From Druceiella hillmani (Eukaryota; Arthropoda; Insecta; Lepidoptera; Hepialidae), in the NCBI GenBank assembly GCA_039881145.1, contig JAYKKI010000088.1:5250001-5314000 (forward strand): a stretch of DNA of 64,000 nucleotides, written 5' to 3'. Position numbers and translations under genes: made by a program. Below, in pieces: positions 33,718-45,699 of the stretch. The notes under the pieces are model-generated. The model ran no database searches and was not told the DNA's origin. It was given only the letters and a program-made list of their open reading frames with translations. Positions within the stretch are counted from its first letter, which is position 1. Every line of letters begins with the position of its first letter.

Positions 33718-35424
33718 TTACAAACAGCTTTGGCACATATCAATATTATGCTCACGACATATTATTTTTTTACATTTTTTACAAGAGGCATTAGCCTTCC
33801 GTCTTATTTTAGACGGGCAGAAAGTATAGTAAATACGTTTCTTTACTATAGGCTCATCAGCTTGCTCTTCTGATGTACCAGGTACTTCATTAGGCAACAT
33901 ATTGGAGATATTATCTCGCAAATATCTTTTCAAAGTAGGAGCGTCTAAACGCCTACGCAGAAACGAAGATGACAAACCCAAGCTAAGGTTTTTCATGAAA
34001 TTTTTGCGACTATTTGTCTTCCTACTACACGACATCAGAGAATACATTTGGTCTAGAGTGTCTACTCCACCTTTTGTTTGATTATAATACATAATCATAT
34101 CTGGCTTACCAATAGCTTCGTCGATGGTAGCATCATCATCACAAGACGATAACAGGTAAACCATTTTTGCCGGTTTCGGTTTATATGAGATAAGAGTAAG
34201 AGGTCCATCGAAACAAAACATTGATGTCCCGACTGGCCTAGAGCGACTGTTTTTTAGTTCTTCCGATATCTTGCGTTTGTTCGATCGTATGGTTCCCACA
34301 AGTGTTAACTTGTAAGGTTCTTGGAGTAAGATTTTCGCCAAAGGGATCGAGGTAAACCAATTGTCGCACGTTATATTACGACAAGTTCCATGTACAGGCT
34401 TTGATAATTCCTTTACATAGAATTCTCCGGGAGGCACCCCATTAGTCTGAGTTCCCCTTCCCAAATAGGGTATTCCATTTATCATGTACTTAGTACCACT
34501 GTCAGACATCATGAGGATTTTTATGCCATACTTACTTGGCTTGTTGGGAATATACATCCTAAACCGACACCGCCCTCTAAATCCAAGTAACTGTTCGTCT
34601 ATTGTCAAATGAGCCCCTGTATATTGTATATAATTATAAGTATAATTGTGTACGCATTGATAGATGAAGAGATCCCATATTTTTCGAACAGGAGCAAAAA
34701 CATCATTTTTTCTAAGTGTGGGTCGTACGGTTTTGTCATCCATTCTAAGACATCGTATCAAGAAATCAAAACGATCACGACTCATCACAGAGACGTACAC
34801 CATTGTAGAAGATCGACCAAAGAGCTCGTCAGTGGACATATGATTATCTTTTCTTATAGCCGTCATTACCAGTATACCAAATAAAGCGCGAATTTCATCC
34901 TCATGTGTATCACGAAATGTAGCATCTGTCATAGAATCCCTTCTCTTCAATGATATCTCGGCGTTAGTCCATCGTACGATTTCGGTAATTATCTCATCAG
35001 TAATAAACGTATTGAAGCATAAGATGGGATCATATTCATTACGGCACATGCCGCTTGGACCTCTTTGAGCTTGAACAATGTTACTCGCTGACACTCTGCC
35101 ACGCCTCGTTGACTTTGAAGTCGACCAACAATGTTTATTCCTACCTCCGATAGTCTTCTGTCGCAAGACTACGACCCTACGAGAGGCCGATGTGGAGCCT
35201 GGCACTTGTTCGGCACTGCTTTGCCCGTCTAGGATTGCACTTCCACTTGGCGTCGGCTGGTCTTCTTGTACATCATCTATATAAGCTTCTTCTGTGTCAC
35301 TCTGCACGTCATCTTCACTTTCGTGGTCCGCTACTTCACTATCGGTATCCTCACAGGGAAGCTCGTCATCGTTCTGCGTAAGAGCAGCCAGGATATCATC
35401 TTCGTCCAAATTTCTACTCCCCAT
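33718..35424 (-). CDS. piggyBac transposase, in-frame deleted
   Basis: The transposase would excise and insert the element at TTAA by DDD/D chemistry in the nucleus. The 568-codon frame is co-linear with IFP2 transposase (594 aa, from memory). It has an acidic N-terminal region (residues about 7-55), then the RNase H-like core with Asp276 (LTIDEQ), Asp354 (ITCDNW) and Asp455 (KGGVDTLDQ), matching IFP2 D268, D346 and D447. A cysteine-rich C-terminal domain ends CKKCKK...CREHNIDMCQSC. Three differences matter. About 34 residues are missing between Asn471 and Ser472, including the position of IFP2 Trp465, which is needed for catalysis. NYTPGAH is replaced by a version with seven different residues (YNYIQYT) at 263-269, just before the first Asp. 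The first zinc-ligand Cys of the C-terminal domain is Tyr533. ATG at 35424 fits IFP2's MGS start. There are no introns. Open but very probably inactive. Confidence 0.93.
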   Translation of the reverse strand: MGSRNLDEDDILAALTQNDDELPCEDTDSEVADHESEDDVQSDTEEAYIDDVQEDQPTPSGSAILDGQSSAEQVPGSTSASRRVVVLRQKTIGGRNKHCWSTSKSTRRGRVSASNIVQAQRGPSGMCRNEYDPILCFNTFITDEIITEIVRWTNAEISLKRRDSMTDATFRDTHEDEIRALFGILVMTAIRKDNHMSTDELFGRSSTMVYVSVMSRDRFDFLIRCLRMDDKTVRPTLRKNDVFAPVRKIWDLFIYQCVHNYTYNYIQYTGAHLTIDEQLLGFRGRCRFRMYIPNKPSKYGIKILMMSDSGTKYMINGIPYLGRGTQTNGVPPGEFYVKELSKPVHGTCRNITCDNWFTSIPLAKILLQEPYKLTLVGTIRSNKRKISEELKNSRSRPVGTSMFCFDGPLTLISYKPKPAKMVYLLSSCDDDATIDEAIGKPDMIMYYNQTKGGVDTLDQMYSLMSCSRKTNSRKNFMKNLSLGLSSSFLRRRLDAPTLKRYLRDNISNMLPNEVPGTSEEQADEPIVKKRIYYTFCPSKIRRKANASCKKCKKIICREHNIDMCQSCL

Positions 35425-35711
35425 ATTTTTGCTTCAATATTTATAAAAAGAATAATATAATTATAAGTAATCATATCTAGTTGTAATAACATCAAAAATT
35501 AAAAACCATCATACAAGTCAAAATCATAAAAGTCATGTAAAAGATAATCATGCGTAATTTTGACTCACGCGGTCGTTATATTTTAAAATCGGTGACACTT
35601 ACCTTAACAACACGTACGCCACACGGCAGCTCCCAGCAACGAATGAGATGTCCTCAACGGACGCCTGTGGATTCACGCTATTAAGAAAGAGACAGCTATA
35701 TTTCGCAAACG

Positions 35712-35746
35712 CATGCTTCAATTTCACGCAGACTATCTTTCTAGGG
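35712..35746 (-). repeat. piggyBac 5' terminal and internal inverted repeats
   Basis: On the minus strand CCCTAGAAAGATA (35746-35734) is intact. It is followed by GTC and then TGCGTGAAATTGAAGCATG (35730-35712), two bases from the 19-bp family repeat. The junction with TTAA at 35747-35750 is exact. Confidence 0.95.
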
Positions 35747-36100
35747 TTAATCGAAACAAACAATACTGTATTTTAAGAACATGAACAGCAATATCTCTCA
35801 ATATTAAAATACCTTTTGGATATATATCTTGCAACATTGTCATATATTAAAGTTTCAAAGCTTATGTGAGCTTACAAAAGAACTTACTGAAGGCAAACTC
35901 TGTTCTTGTTATTTTCCTTCGGCACTCATTTTGCGAATGACTTTCAATGCCTTTCACTCTGCTATCTCTTATTTGAGAGAACTTGGCTAGTAGACTTCTA
36001 CCAAATTATGTATTTTTTTTATTCTCATAGTAATATATATTAATTAAAAATATAAAATATTGTATGAAATAACGAGATATAAACTTTTGAATATAACAGT

Positions 36101-36110
36101 ACACACACTA

Positions 36111-36202
<92 letters not shown>
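36101..36202. repeat. (CA)n then (TA)n compound microsatellite
   Basis: ACACACACTAACACACACAC passes directly into a long TA repeat with one TACATA interruption. Confidence 0.97.
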
Positions 36203-36204
<2 letters not shown>

Positions 36205-36206
<2 letters not shown>

Positions 36207-39200
36207 TTTACACTTTTATGTCAAAACAACGCTTTTATATGTTCAGAAGAAACCTATCAAGTTCTCGATCGGTTCCTTTATTTTTTTACATCAATAGTAG
36301 CAGGTACAGACCGTTACTTTTGGGAGCCTTGAACTAACAATGTTTATGGACTTTATAGGAATTGAAAATAACCTAAGATTTGATTAGTTGCAGCGACTCA
36401 TTCACCGTTTTGTTGAAAAACTCTTTTCGCCCTTTGTGGATAGAAAAAATTAAGGGCAACGGATATTAAATTTTTTTTTCATTTTATTTGATGGACTTGA
36501 ATGATGGTGAAGTGATGGACACACACTTTTATTAACGGTTATAGTAAAAAGAGATTTTATACACTTAATATAAATCTAAATCAAAAATAAACGAAAGAAC
36601 TCGTTAGGAACAAAAACTAAACAAAAAAATATAAAAGCAAAGTGAAACCTAATCTAAACAAAATAAAATAAATAGAAACAAAAAACTTACAATTGTCATT
36701 CTTATCCCATATTTGTATTCGATATGGGATATTCTTAAGAAGAATCACTCCACTTTACAGCTTGTGATTTACAACTCCAAAAAATTGCAACATCGTACAG
36801 AAATTCGGTAAAACATCGACTTTGTTTTCATAAATTACCTTCAAAATATCAAATTAAGAGACTCAGGAATCTCGATTAGTGTGAAAATAAGATTTAACAT
36901 CAAATATTCATATGTGTTACCTAAATAGTAATCAATAACATCGCGTATGGTTTACAAGTCAATGTTTTCGATATAAAATATTAAAAAATCTGTTAAGAAT
37001 CTCATTTCTTTTTTAATCCATATCTCAACTTTGCAAAATTTATTCTAAATCCTGTTAATATATCTACGTAAATTTACTGTTATTAACATTATGATGTAAA
37101 GAAAGTAGCTGATCTTATAAAACAATGGTTTTTTTCCAATTGATTTGTGCACTTTTTTTTGGAATACTTTGCGCTTAATAAATTTTATCCAAATTCATGC
37201 TTGCTACTGCCCTCCATAATCTAATGGACTATGCCCATATAGAAGCAATTAAATATATAAAAAATAGCAAAATGATGCCATCGGAATTACATTGTATTAG
37301 GCAAATATGCTACCCCTGGTTTTATTTAGTTAAAACCTCTGGTCTGCATTGGTATATGATAGTAATATTTGAAGGATATAGTCAACGAAAAATTTACTGA
37401 CCGAATTGTTTTTTGATGTATTAAAGTAAAATGGCCGAATCAGTCGTCATTTTGTTCATATTTATTACGTTATACTCCTCGGAGAATAGAGTCTGCATAT
37501 AGAAATTCTGAATAAATAAATTCTTATTATATTTCAATGGAAATCTTTTACAGTATCGCATATAAGAGTTAAAAATAAATATATTGAGATTAATAATAAT
37601 AAGTAGTAAAAAACTTAGCGGGAAAGACGCAGAAAAATAATTTAAATTCCATATGCACAGAAAGTATATGTGTACGCATTACGAAAAATATTTTTCAAAT
37701 GAATGACTAACTGATATGGTCAAAATCCAAGTGTTTGTTATCCCAATACGAGCTTCTAAATATCATAGTAACAATAAGGTATTTTAAGTATATTACTTGC
37801 ACCTTATTGAAATAAATAAATTACCATTTTTGCCGCATTAACGTTAACAATCCACGGACCATTAGTTTAATAATGACCATTTAGTTTAATAATATTTAAA
37901 AATTATATTGATATTAGACCCAATTAAATTTTGTTTAGATTAAAATTAACGCTGCAGTGATATTTCCGTATTTTATTACGTATATCTATTTATATAATGT
38001 CACATTAAATAAAATACTTTAAAATACAACAATTACTAAATTAAACTTTGCAGCCTAATGAATATTCACATTGAGAACAAGCGGTTATAAGCCGCTTTAT
38101 CTGGACATTGAGTTTGTAAATGAAATGAAGTGAAGTGTTAACGATCACCGATTCGTCTTCATCCAACTCCTATCTTATTGCTCGTTGTTGAATTATATAC
38201 GCAATAAGAAAAATTAAAGATGCCGACCATCTTAAGATTGAACTTACTCAATTTTTCAAGTTAAAACCCAAAGAATTCTAAAAAGAAGAATGTTTATTAC
38301 AACATTAATGATGGTGATTACGTAATCGAAGATTAATTTTATTAAATATTTTATCAGATATCATATACGCCTCAACCTAGACGACCTATATCGTTTGGCG
38401 AACAGAAAAGAGGCATTTATAGACCGAGTGCGAAAAAACGGAATAATTAAGACAATCCTACGCGAATGAAAACATTTTCCGTGTTGCTAGTTAATTTAGT
38501 TATTTAGTTTATGATACTGATATTTAAATTCATTAGTGAATATTTGACAAAAAAGTACATCAGATAAATTTAGTTCAAACAAATCAAATGGTTTCGACGC
38601 GATACTCATGCAAACACACAAATAGAAAACAACACGAACAGAAAGTAAGTTTCTTAGAAAATATTTAAAAATGACTAAAGGTAGGTTACAATTGTAATTT
38701 AAACCACAAGAATTATTCTAGTGATATTTCCATTCAAATGGGTCGCGCGAAACTTAAACCAACGAGAAAAAAAATTAGTTTTGGGTTTAAAGAAGCTTAA
38801 ATGGTATATCCCATTTTTATTTCCAAACTTTTTATCAAAGTACACACTACCTCTGTTAGAGTTTTATAATAGTACAGGTTAAATGCTCGTGTAAGGAGTA
38901 CAAAATAATCAAAGACGTCCTCTTCCACACAACAGCTGGCAAACCCTGGAAACTTAGCTTGGACGACAAGTAATTATAAATTAAGACGGCTGGTGGCATA
39001 TTTCACCAGCCGCCATTACTTATAGATACGATTCTGTTCTGAGCTTGTCTGACTTCCGCCGTAAGTGGAGAACTATGGACGGAGGATGTATGCAGAAAAT
39101 GTTTACAGACCTAATTTTTTTTTGATATGTGAAAGTGAAATAGCAAACTCAATGTTTGTTGTGTGTATTCGTTATTGCTTTCTCCTTGGAGAATAGCATC

Positions 39201-39650
39201 AATATAAATTCCATAATATCTTTTATTAATTTTGTGGGATATTTTAATAAACTAGAATAAACTCTTCTTGCTTTAGTATTCTTTATTTACGACTGTACGG
39301 AAAAGAATACAGAAAAAAATTATAAGAAATTGGCGTATTAAAAACTTTTTCTCCTTAATCAACGTACTTGAAATTGTTTTCCTTAGAAAATTTTTATTAT
39401 TATTATTGGGTCTCCTCCAAAGAATTTACCCGTAGGTTTTATAGAGATCCGATGATTTGTATTTCAGATCAAGATTTTTGTTTTCGCTATTACGTATATC
39501 GTCACAAAAGAAAAGTTTGCAAGATGGAACCTGATTTTGGTATAGATCCCATCTTCCTATGTTAGGTTATATGTGACTATATATCCTATAGGTAGATTGT
39601 CTTTATTGCTTATTGTTTGCGATTAACCAGACATTGGTCCGGATCATTAT
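36205..39650. other. Non-genic AT-rich stretch
   Basis: No supported gene. A GC-rich short hairpin lies at 38985-39014 (GACGGCTGGTG / CACCAGCCGCC). Frames at 37197 and 39368 (+) have no motif. Confidence 0.5.
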
Positions 39651-39659
39651 TTTATTCAT

Positions 39660-39855
39660 TATTGCTAAACTATGAAACCGGTCAGGCTAAATTTCAATAC
39701 GAGGATTCTGTACAAATTTAATAACTTATAAACATCTAAGTATACGTAGTGTTACTACTAAACTATTAGAAAGTATTTTTCATAATGTAAGTATATTTAT
39801 TGTCTTACTATCTTTTTCAAAGCTTTAGAAACAAGATGAACATTTAAAAAAACTA

Positions 39856-39915
<60 letters not shown>

Positions 39916-40075
39916 ACATATATATAATTTCTATAGTCTCCGTAATCTTCTATGCTGTTGTATTTCTCATAATAAATCCCTTCAAAAGATACTCCAGATG
40001 ATAACTAAATTTAAAACTATCTTTTTTATGACCTTTATTTGCCCCTCTTTTTCCATACTTTAAAAAGTTAGTTAC
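39660..40075 (+). repeat. Dispersed repeat fragment related to 45030-45390
   Basis: ATAAACATCTAAGTATACGT, TTTTTCATAATGTAAGTATA, TTATTGTCTTA and CTCTTTTTCCATACTTTAA run parallel to ATCTAAACATTTAAGTGTAC, TTCTTCATAATGCAAATATA, TTGTCTAG and TTTTTCCATATTTTCGTC near 45100-45325. A TA microsatellite (39857-39927) has expanded inside this copy. Confidence 0.4.
39857..39927. repeat. (TA)n microsatellite
   Basis: TA repeat with TTTATA and TACATA interruptions. Confidence 0.95.
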
Positions 40076-40088
40076 ATATATACGTTAC

Positions 40089-40118
40089 TATCATCATCAT
40101 CATCATCATCATCATCAT
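40089..40118. repeat. (ATC)n microsatellite
   Basis: About ten ATC trinucleotide units. Confidence 0.97.
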
Positions 40119-40239
40119 ATATATTAATACGCTAAGGTTAAGATGTTACACTCCCTTTTTAGAAAAAACCTCACAACTAATCCACATAAATTATATATCA
40201 TTTTATAGATAATTGCTTGCTCTACCGGCATCCACAACT

Positions 40240-40535
40240 AAAAAAAATATTATTGCTATTGTTTTTGCAAATTAATTAATTATTAAAATTATATACACAA
40301 AACAGCAATGCTGCCATCTAATGGCTCAACGTCAATATGATTGACGGTCGGTAAAATTTTTGTTTAATTTCAAATCCACTCACGTATAAATAAAGTGGCG
40401 CTTTAGCTCAATGCTTTTGATACTTGCGCCTCAACATGTCAATTTTAGTAAAGTATTTGTTTGATCTGTCATCTGAGCTTCATAATGGAATAAATAATGC
40501 GAAGACTTCGCACGGGTCACGCTAGTAATATATTA
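40240..40535 (-). repeat. Dispersed repeat with 'cttcgcacggg' end
   Basis: On the minus strand it begins ATTACTAGCGTGACCCGTGC, then GAAGTCTTCGC, a layout I recall from 3' ends or flanks of insect LINE-type repeats. A related sequence (CCGACTTCGCACGT...) starts near 43330. The family cannot be named. Confidence 0.35.
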
Positions 40536-41399
40536 CTATAGTAAAATAAAGACGAACGTAAATATATTGCCTAACACATATTTCGTAGGCGAAAACGTAT
40601 TGTGCATATTTCAAACATTTTGAAATCTAGAATTATCGCTATGGTTTTCTTACAAGCTTTGCGTAGGCTCGTAAAAGTTTATTTTTTCTCATAATTTTTA
40701 GTTGAGTAATTTCGGAAATGAGGATTGATATATTTTATTGCATATTTTTGATTATATATCTGAATATATTCAGATAATCCTTAAAATTAGGAAATAAATA
40801 TTTTGAGACTCTTAAACTAGCGCCATCAAACGCACACTAAACAAATAATTAACAATAAATTCTATTACTTAATTTTCCTAACTAAAGTTTTAAAATTAAT
40901 ATTTTTGAGATTTAGCCGTACCACTTTATACATATGAGTATGTCAGTATGTTTTATTACTATTCTAAAATGAAAGTTTCTATGTCACGCGGTTTCTGAAG
41001 AAATTACTATGGCAGACGGACGGATTTCTGATACTAAAAATTAAATAAATCTACCTCGACCAGACAAAAATAAGTTTTGCACGATTACTTAATCAAATCG
41101 AATGTTACTTACTTGACAGCCTGTGAGTTTGCTGTGATAAGCGACTCAAAGATATCACATTTCATCATGTAAAAACGACAAAATAAACCCTTTTGAGTGT
41201 CCTATTTAATCATTGAATTATTGCTGTACCCGGCATATCATCAGTTTGGCCATACTTTTAGTATGTGCGATTGCCAAGTATAAAAATAGGAATAAGTAAT
41301 TTTTCTACTGAAGTACCTGTTTACAAACATTAATATCCATTAACCTCTATGTCTTTCACAGACACAGAAAGATCATAAATTTCACAAAGCTTATGAGAT

Positions 41400-41825
41400 T
41401 TAGAATAGTTTCTATGGTTTTTTGGTGAACTTCTGGAAGATTTCCTTTCATAATTTAAGCAATTTCAGAGTTGGACTGTCATTATGGGTCAGCATGACGA
41501 AGGTTCATTTATATCTTTCCACCTAACTCACGTAAAATTTTCAAGATAAAAAGAAGTTTGGGACCTTTATGACTTGCTCTTTTTGTTCATATATCTCACA
41601 GTACATACAATCTAAAAATATCGTGTGACCTGTTCCCTTTAAAGTTTCTATATAAATGTTTTTGATTAATAACATTAAAATATATGCACGTTGACTAATA
41701 TTCTTAATTTTTATGCCAAATGTCACGTCTTTAGGTCAAACGAATGCTAAAAATAACTTTAGTTGAAAGAAAGACGGACGGACGACACGTGAGTATTACT
41801 ATAAAGGATTGTTTTTTTAGCTTAG
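41400..41825 (+). repeat. Dispersed repeat ending in 'gacggacggac'
   Basis: TTATGCCAAATGTCACGTCT, TTAGGTCAAACG, GAAAGACGGACGGACGACAC and ATAAAGGATTG followed by T7 match, in order, a lepidopteran repeat I recall as 'ttgccaaatttcatgtctctaggtcaac...gacggacggacagacaacaaagtgatcctataagggttccgttttt'. It is diverged and non-coding; the left edge is uncertain. Confidence 0.5.
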
Positions 41826-41847
41826 ATCATTACATACATTTTTTTAG

Positions 41848-42440
41848 AGTTCCATACCTTGAAAGGAAAAACGTATCTTCAAACGGATTAAAAATCAATT
41901 ACCTGTTTACCTGTCTCTCATAACCGTTGATCCCGGAAACAGCTTGATGTAGAAACTTGAAATTTGGCACAGAACATATTAACACGCACACATCTCAACA
42001 GCTATCACTCAGAAATATTTTGATGAAAACTTTAGAGGGCGGGGAACTAGGAAAATTATGTAGTTTAATTTTTTTTCAAATCTTTATATACGTGTTTTCA
42101 TAACTTTAGATATTATATCTTAAGAGACATACCGAAGAAATGTAAAAATATATTTTCTCCCACTACTAAACTACTCAATAGTTTCGGAAATAAGAAAGAG
42201 AGTATAAAAGAAAAACTATTATAAAAAAGAAGAAAATTAGAGTTTTAGAAGCATATACAAAGATTTTAGGACAACCATAACGATTATACTAAATCTAATA
42301 TTTTTTAAACATGCGCCATGTTTTAATCCCTGCGAAAGATACAGTCAGATACATCCCGTATGTTGCGGAAAATTAATATTTGTAAATAGTTTAATATAAA
42401 TTTTACGTATATCTAAACATTAATAAGTACCTAAACGTCT
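41848..42440 (+). repeat. Dispersed repeat beginning 'gagttccatacctt', homologous to 56035-56595
   Basis: It starts GAGTTCCATACCTTGAAAGG, then AAAACGTATC, and continues with GAAACTTGAAATTTGGCACA. The 56 kb copy has GGTACCTCATAATGAAAAAT and GAAACTTGAAATTTGGCATT. Near the right end both contain ATTAATATTTGTAAATAGTT followed by TAATA. It is placed in the opposite sense to, and immediately next to, the repeat at 41400-41825. Confidence 0.5.
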
Positions 42441-43324
42441 TTTGTACCCTTGTAGTGTGACTTCTACTCGCGTTTGACAGGTTTTCGTTTTGAAATTTAG
42501 AACGCTCAAAATCATGAAACTCTTGAAATTCAGAGAGGTATACGCTTTTTGTATGAAACAAAATCCAATTCTGACAATGCACTGGTATGGTATTTGCTAA
42601 CAGATAGTTTGTTTCTTTTGACAGGGCGAAATGCAACTAATGAATACGCATATGGCTGGTTTACAACATCGTTATTGGCGGTTCATTTGCCCAGGGTATA
42701 ATAGTAAAAATTACCAGATCTCATACTAATGGGCATACAGTAATCACACAAGACGAGACACAGAATTCCATCAATAACATGACATAGCAATTAATATATC
42801 ACATCACTCTAGAAAACAAAATTTATGACACCTGCACTTTCAAACACATTCTGAGCGACGCTGCAATTAAAATCGAATAATGCTGAAACTTCATTCTACC
42901 TTCATATTTCCATGTTACTTCTAAACGAGACTTTTTTCTGACGACCAAAAGCCATTTTTTTTCAAAAATCTTTGTTTAGACAATAGTGCTACAAAACTGT
43001 AACTAAAATAAAAGTTATTATTGCATATTTAGTCTTTTGAAAAACCTTCCATGGAAAATAAAGGCTGTTGCTTTTTATCAATTCATAATATTAATCGGTA
43101 AAATACATACGAGTGGTAATCTTTTTACCCACGACGGAACGGAGGATGGAACGGTGACTCATTTTTGTGGGTTTGTAACTGTATGAACTTATTTTCTTTT
43201 AATCTGAGGATTTTAAAAACAATATTAAATCGTTTTTCTATTTCTATGACAATATCCCTTGTGGGGTTTTTCATTGACATCAATTATTAATTTTGCTTTC
43301 TATTATTAAATTAAACTATTATAA

Positions 43325-43965
43325 TTAAATACCGACTTCGCACGTATAGCGAAGATGCGAGCCACGTGAAAGACCTCGCGTGTAATTTAGCTCAGTCAAA
43401 AGCACCGCCATGGCCTTCAAATTTTTCGTTAGAAAACGACGATATGTAAAGAAAATTCGACATATATAATTTGAGGAAAATCATCATACCATTTTATTTG
43501 ATATATATTAAGACAGTTTTGCATAACAAGATTTAGAAATTGAGTTGAAAATTGTAATTAACTCGATTTCTTGAAAAAAGTCTTTGAACAGTAAAACGTT
43601 TGTTATGAATTTTACATAAAATATAGACGTATACTATTGCAAACATTATTGTAGAACGATTTGAGAAAAACGATATTTCCACGTATCTTTGACGATTTAA
43701 GAAGCGCTCGCCAAGAGATTTTGCTGAGGAATGCGTTTCCAACTTCATAGACATTCATTGCCACAGGTCGGGTAAATTGTATAAAGTGTTCATAGATTAT
43801 TCTCACAACATATTCATACGTTGTATATTTAAACCTTCATAATGACGAAACAATCATTAAATTAAGCTGAAACAAAATCGGTTCAGTAGTTACTGAGAGA
43901 ATCGCGCACAAATGAATCACGTACACATCGACACGACTGCGATTTTCTTTTATAATATGTATTGA
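43325..43965 (+). repeat. Dispersed repeat with 'aaaatcggttcag' tail
   Basis: It begins near CCGACTTCGCACGTATAGCG and ends with AAACAAAATCGGTTCAGTAG, GAATCGCGCACAAATG and TTTTATAATATGTA. The 'aaaatcggttcag...tataatat' tail is a recurrent ending of old insect retroelement-derived repeats. No coding sequence survives. Confidence 0.4.
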
Positions 43966-45029
43966 TTCTAGACGAAATTAATTGTTTTAATATATGAAAG
44001 TCAAATAACACTGACTGACTGTCTCTTCACAAAATCTATAAAGCCTAAAGCTTGAAATTTGACTCGTATTGAAATCCAAGAAATTTTCGAGACTTAACAC
44101 AGGTAGGTGTGAAAATTAAATCGAAAGGTTATATAGAAATTTCCAAACAATTGAAATTGGTTGTATATTCTCAGATAAAAAATGAAGAAGCACTTTAATC
44201 AGAGTTTATGGAAAATCGCTAACTGGAAATAATTATTAGGTAAATAAAAAAAGCACACAATTTTGGTCCCTCGGCCCCGTGCGATGCGGGTACGGAGAGT
44301 TAATTAACATAAATTTTAACATTTCTACTTATTTTATGTAACAAGGAGATACCTGTGGGATGAAATAGCCTATTTGCGTGTGAGATTATGTAAATGACTT
44401 TCTATCATGTAGTAAACGCAATATAAATGCATACAGTCCAATTGTTGAAATTTTATGTATGTAGCTAAAAATACAATCTCTTTGGGTATTCAACTAACTT
44501 TGGTAAACTGGAGCTAAATATAAGAATTCTTTCGAGACAGTTTTATCCTGTAAGGACATTCTAAAGATATTATTATTGAGACTGCTGTACTTAAAATATA
44601 TGAATAAACTTATTGTCACGTATGTTTACGTCTTTACAACAAAATATAAATGTATGTAAATTGTAACAGTCCTCCAAGGTATCGTTTACGAACAGTGAGC
44701 TAATCTCGTCTTGGTATATTTTCTAATTATCTTGTTTGTCCAACTTAGAGATGATCACAAAGGATCTAATGATGGCGGGACGTATGTAGTTGTCTATAGT
44801 GGTTTACAGCTATATGACACTACTTAAAACATCGCCATCTAGATTAGATCCAGTTATAATGAACATTAATGGTCCTACTAAACCAACTGGAATCAATTGG
44901 TCGTTTATTGCCCATTTTTGCCAGAAATAGGGGATGAGTGATGATTTGAAGAGGGATGTGAAGTTCTTGATCTATTATAGATATGTAAGTCAAACGTTAT
45001 CTTAACTTAGACGTCATTCATGGAATTAT

Positions 45030-45690
45030 TCATAATTTCAATAAAGCCTGTTGGGTACAAGAAGACCTCGCACCTTGATGATTTCCTGCGCATTTACGCA
45101 TATCTAAACATTTAAGTGTACATGATATTTGTATTTAACTATACAGACATAGCAATATTATTCTTCATAATGCAAATATATTGTCTAGTTTCACAGGGGT
45201 CTTTGATAGGCGTAAAATATCGTAAACATCTCAAGAATTTTGGACAAAAAGAATGATCACCATAATTTTTGGTAAGCTTTATATACGTCCCTAGTAGGGC
45301 AATTTTTCCATATTTTCGTCTTTTAATGTTTTGAAAATCAAGGATGTGGAAATAACTTTCCGTTAATATTTAAAAAAAATTATTTTCCCATTTTCTGTCT
45401 CCTATATTCAGTCACATTTTTCGAAACTTCCTAACTTGCCCTTTCGAATAATATAAACTGAAATTAAAAAGAACTTTCCAGAATTTACATTCGGAAATGT
45501 TTGAGGATAAATTATTGAGATATTAGCATGTTACATGCCGAGATGTACGTTTTACTATTACGCCGAATTTAAATTTACTGAATAAACGGTTTTAAAAAAG
45601 AGACTGAAAAAAAAAAAAAAAAAACAGACGGACGGACACGTGAGTGAATTTCAAAGGGTTCTGCTTTTTATTTCTTCGCATATTCAAATC
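45030..45690 (+). repeat. Dispersed repeat ending in poly(A) and 'gacggacgg'
   Basis: The end reads an 18-19-base A run (about 45606-45624), then CAGACGGACGGACACGTGAG, then AAAGGGTTCTGCTTTTTATT. This is the same end as at 41765-41818 with a long A run added. The left part shares text with 39660-40075. Confidence 0.45.
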
Positions 45691-45699
45691 TTCATAAAT

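Larger units (their letters stand above)
33385..35746 (-). mobile_element. piggyBac element, IFP2-like, structurally near complete
   Basis: A 2362-bp element lies between TTAA duplications, carrying one transposase gene on the minus strand. The end layout is exactly that known for IFP2 of Trichoplusia ni. At the 5' end (right side here) there is a 13-bp terminal repeat at 35734-35746, a 3-bp spacer and a 19-bp internal repeat at 35712-35730. At the 3' end there is a 13-bp repeat at 33385-33397, a 31-bp spacer and a 19-bp repeat at 33429-33447. The leader also resembles IFP2: on the minus strand, CGACCGCGTGAGTCAAAAT occurs near 35571-35553 with only minor change. The 3' terminal trinucleotide CCC reads TCA. 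With the lesions in the transposase (see gene), the element is probably immobile by itself. Confidence 0.95.

Noticed and set aside
34609..35460. Several plus-strand frames opposite the transposase gene
   Set aside because: Antisense shadows of the piggyBac transposase coding sequence.
38985..39014. GC-rich hairpin as a transcription terminator or microRNA
   Set aside because: Intrinsic terminators do not apply in a eukaryotic nucleus, and an 11-bp stem is too short for a microRNA precursor.
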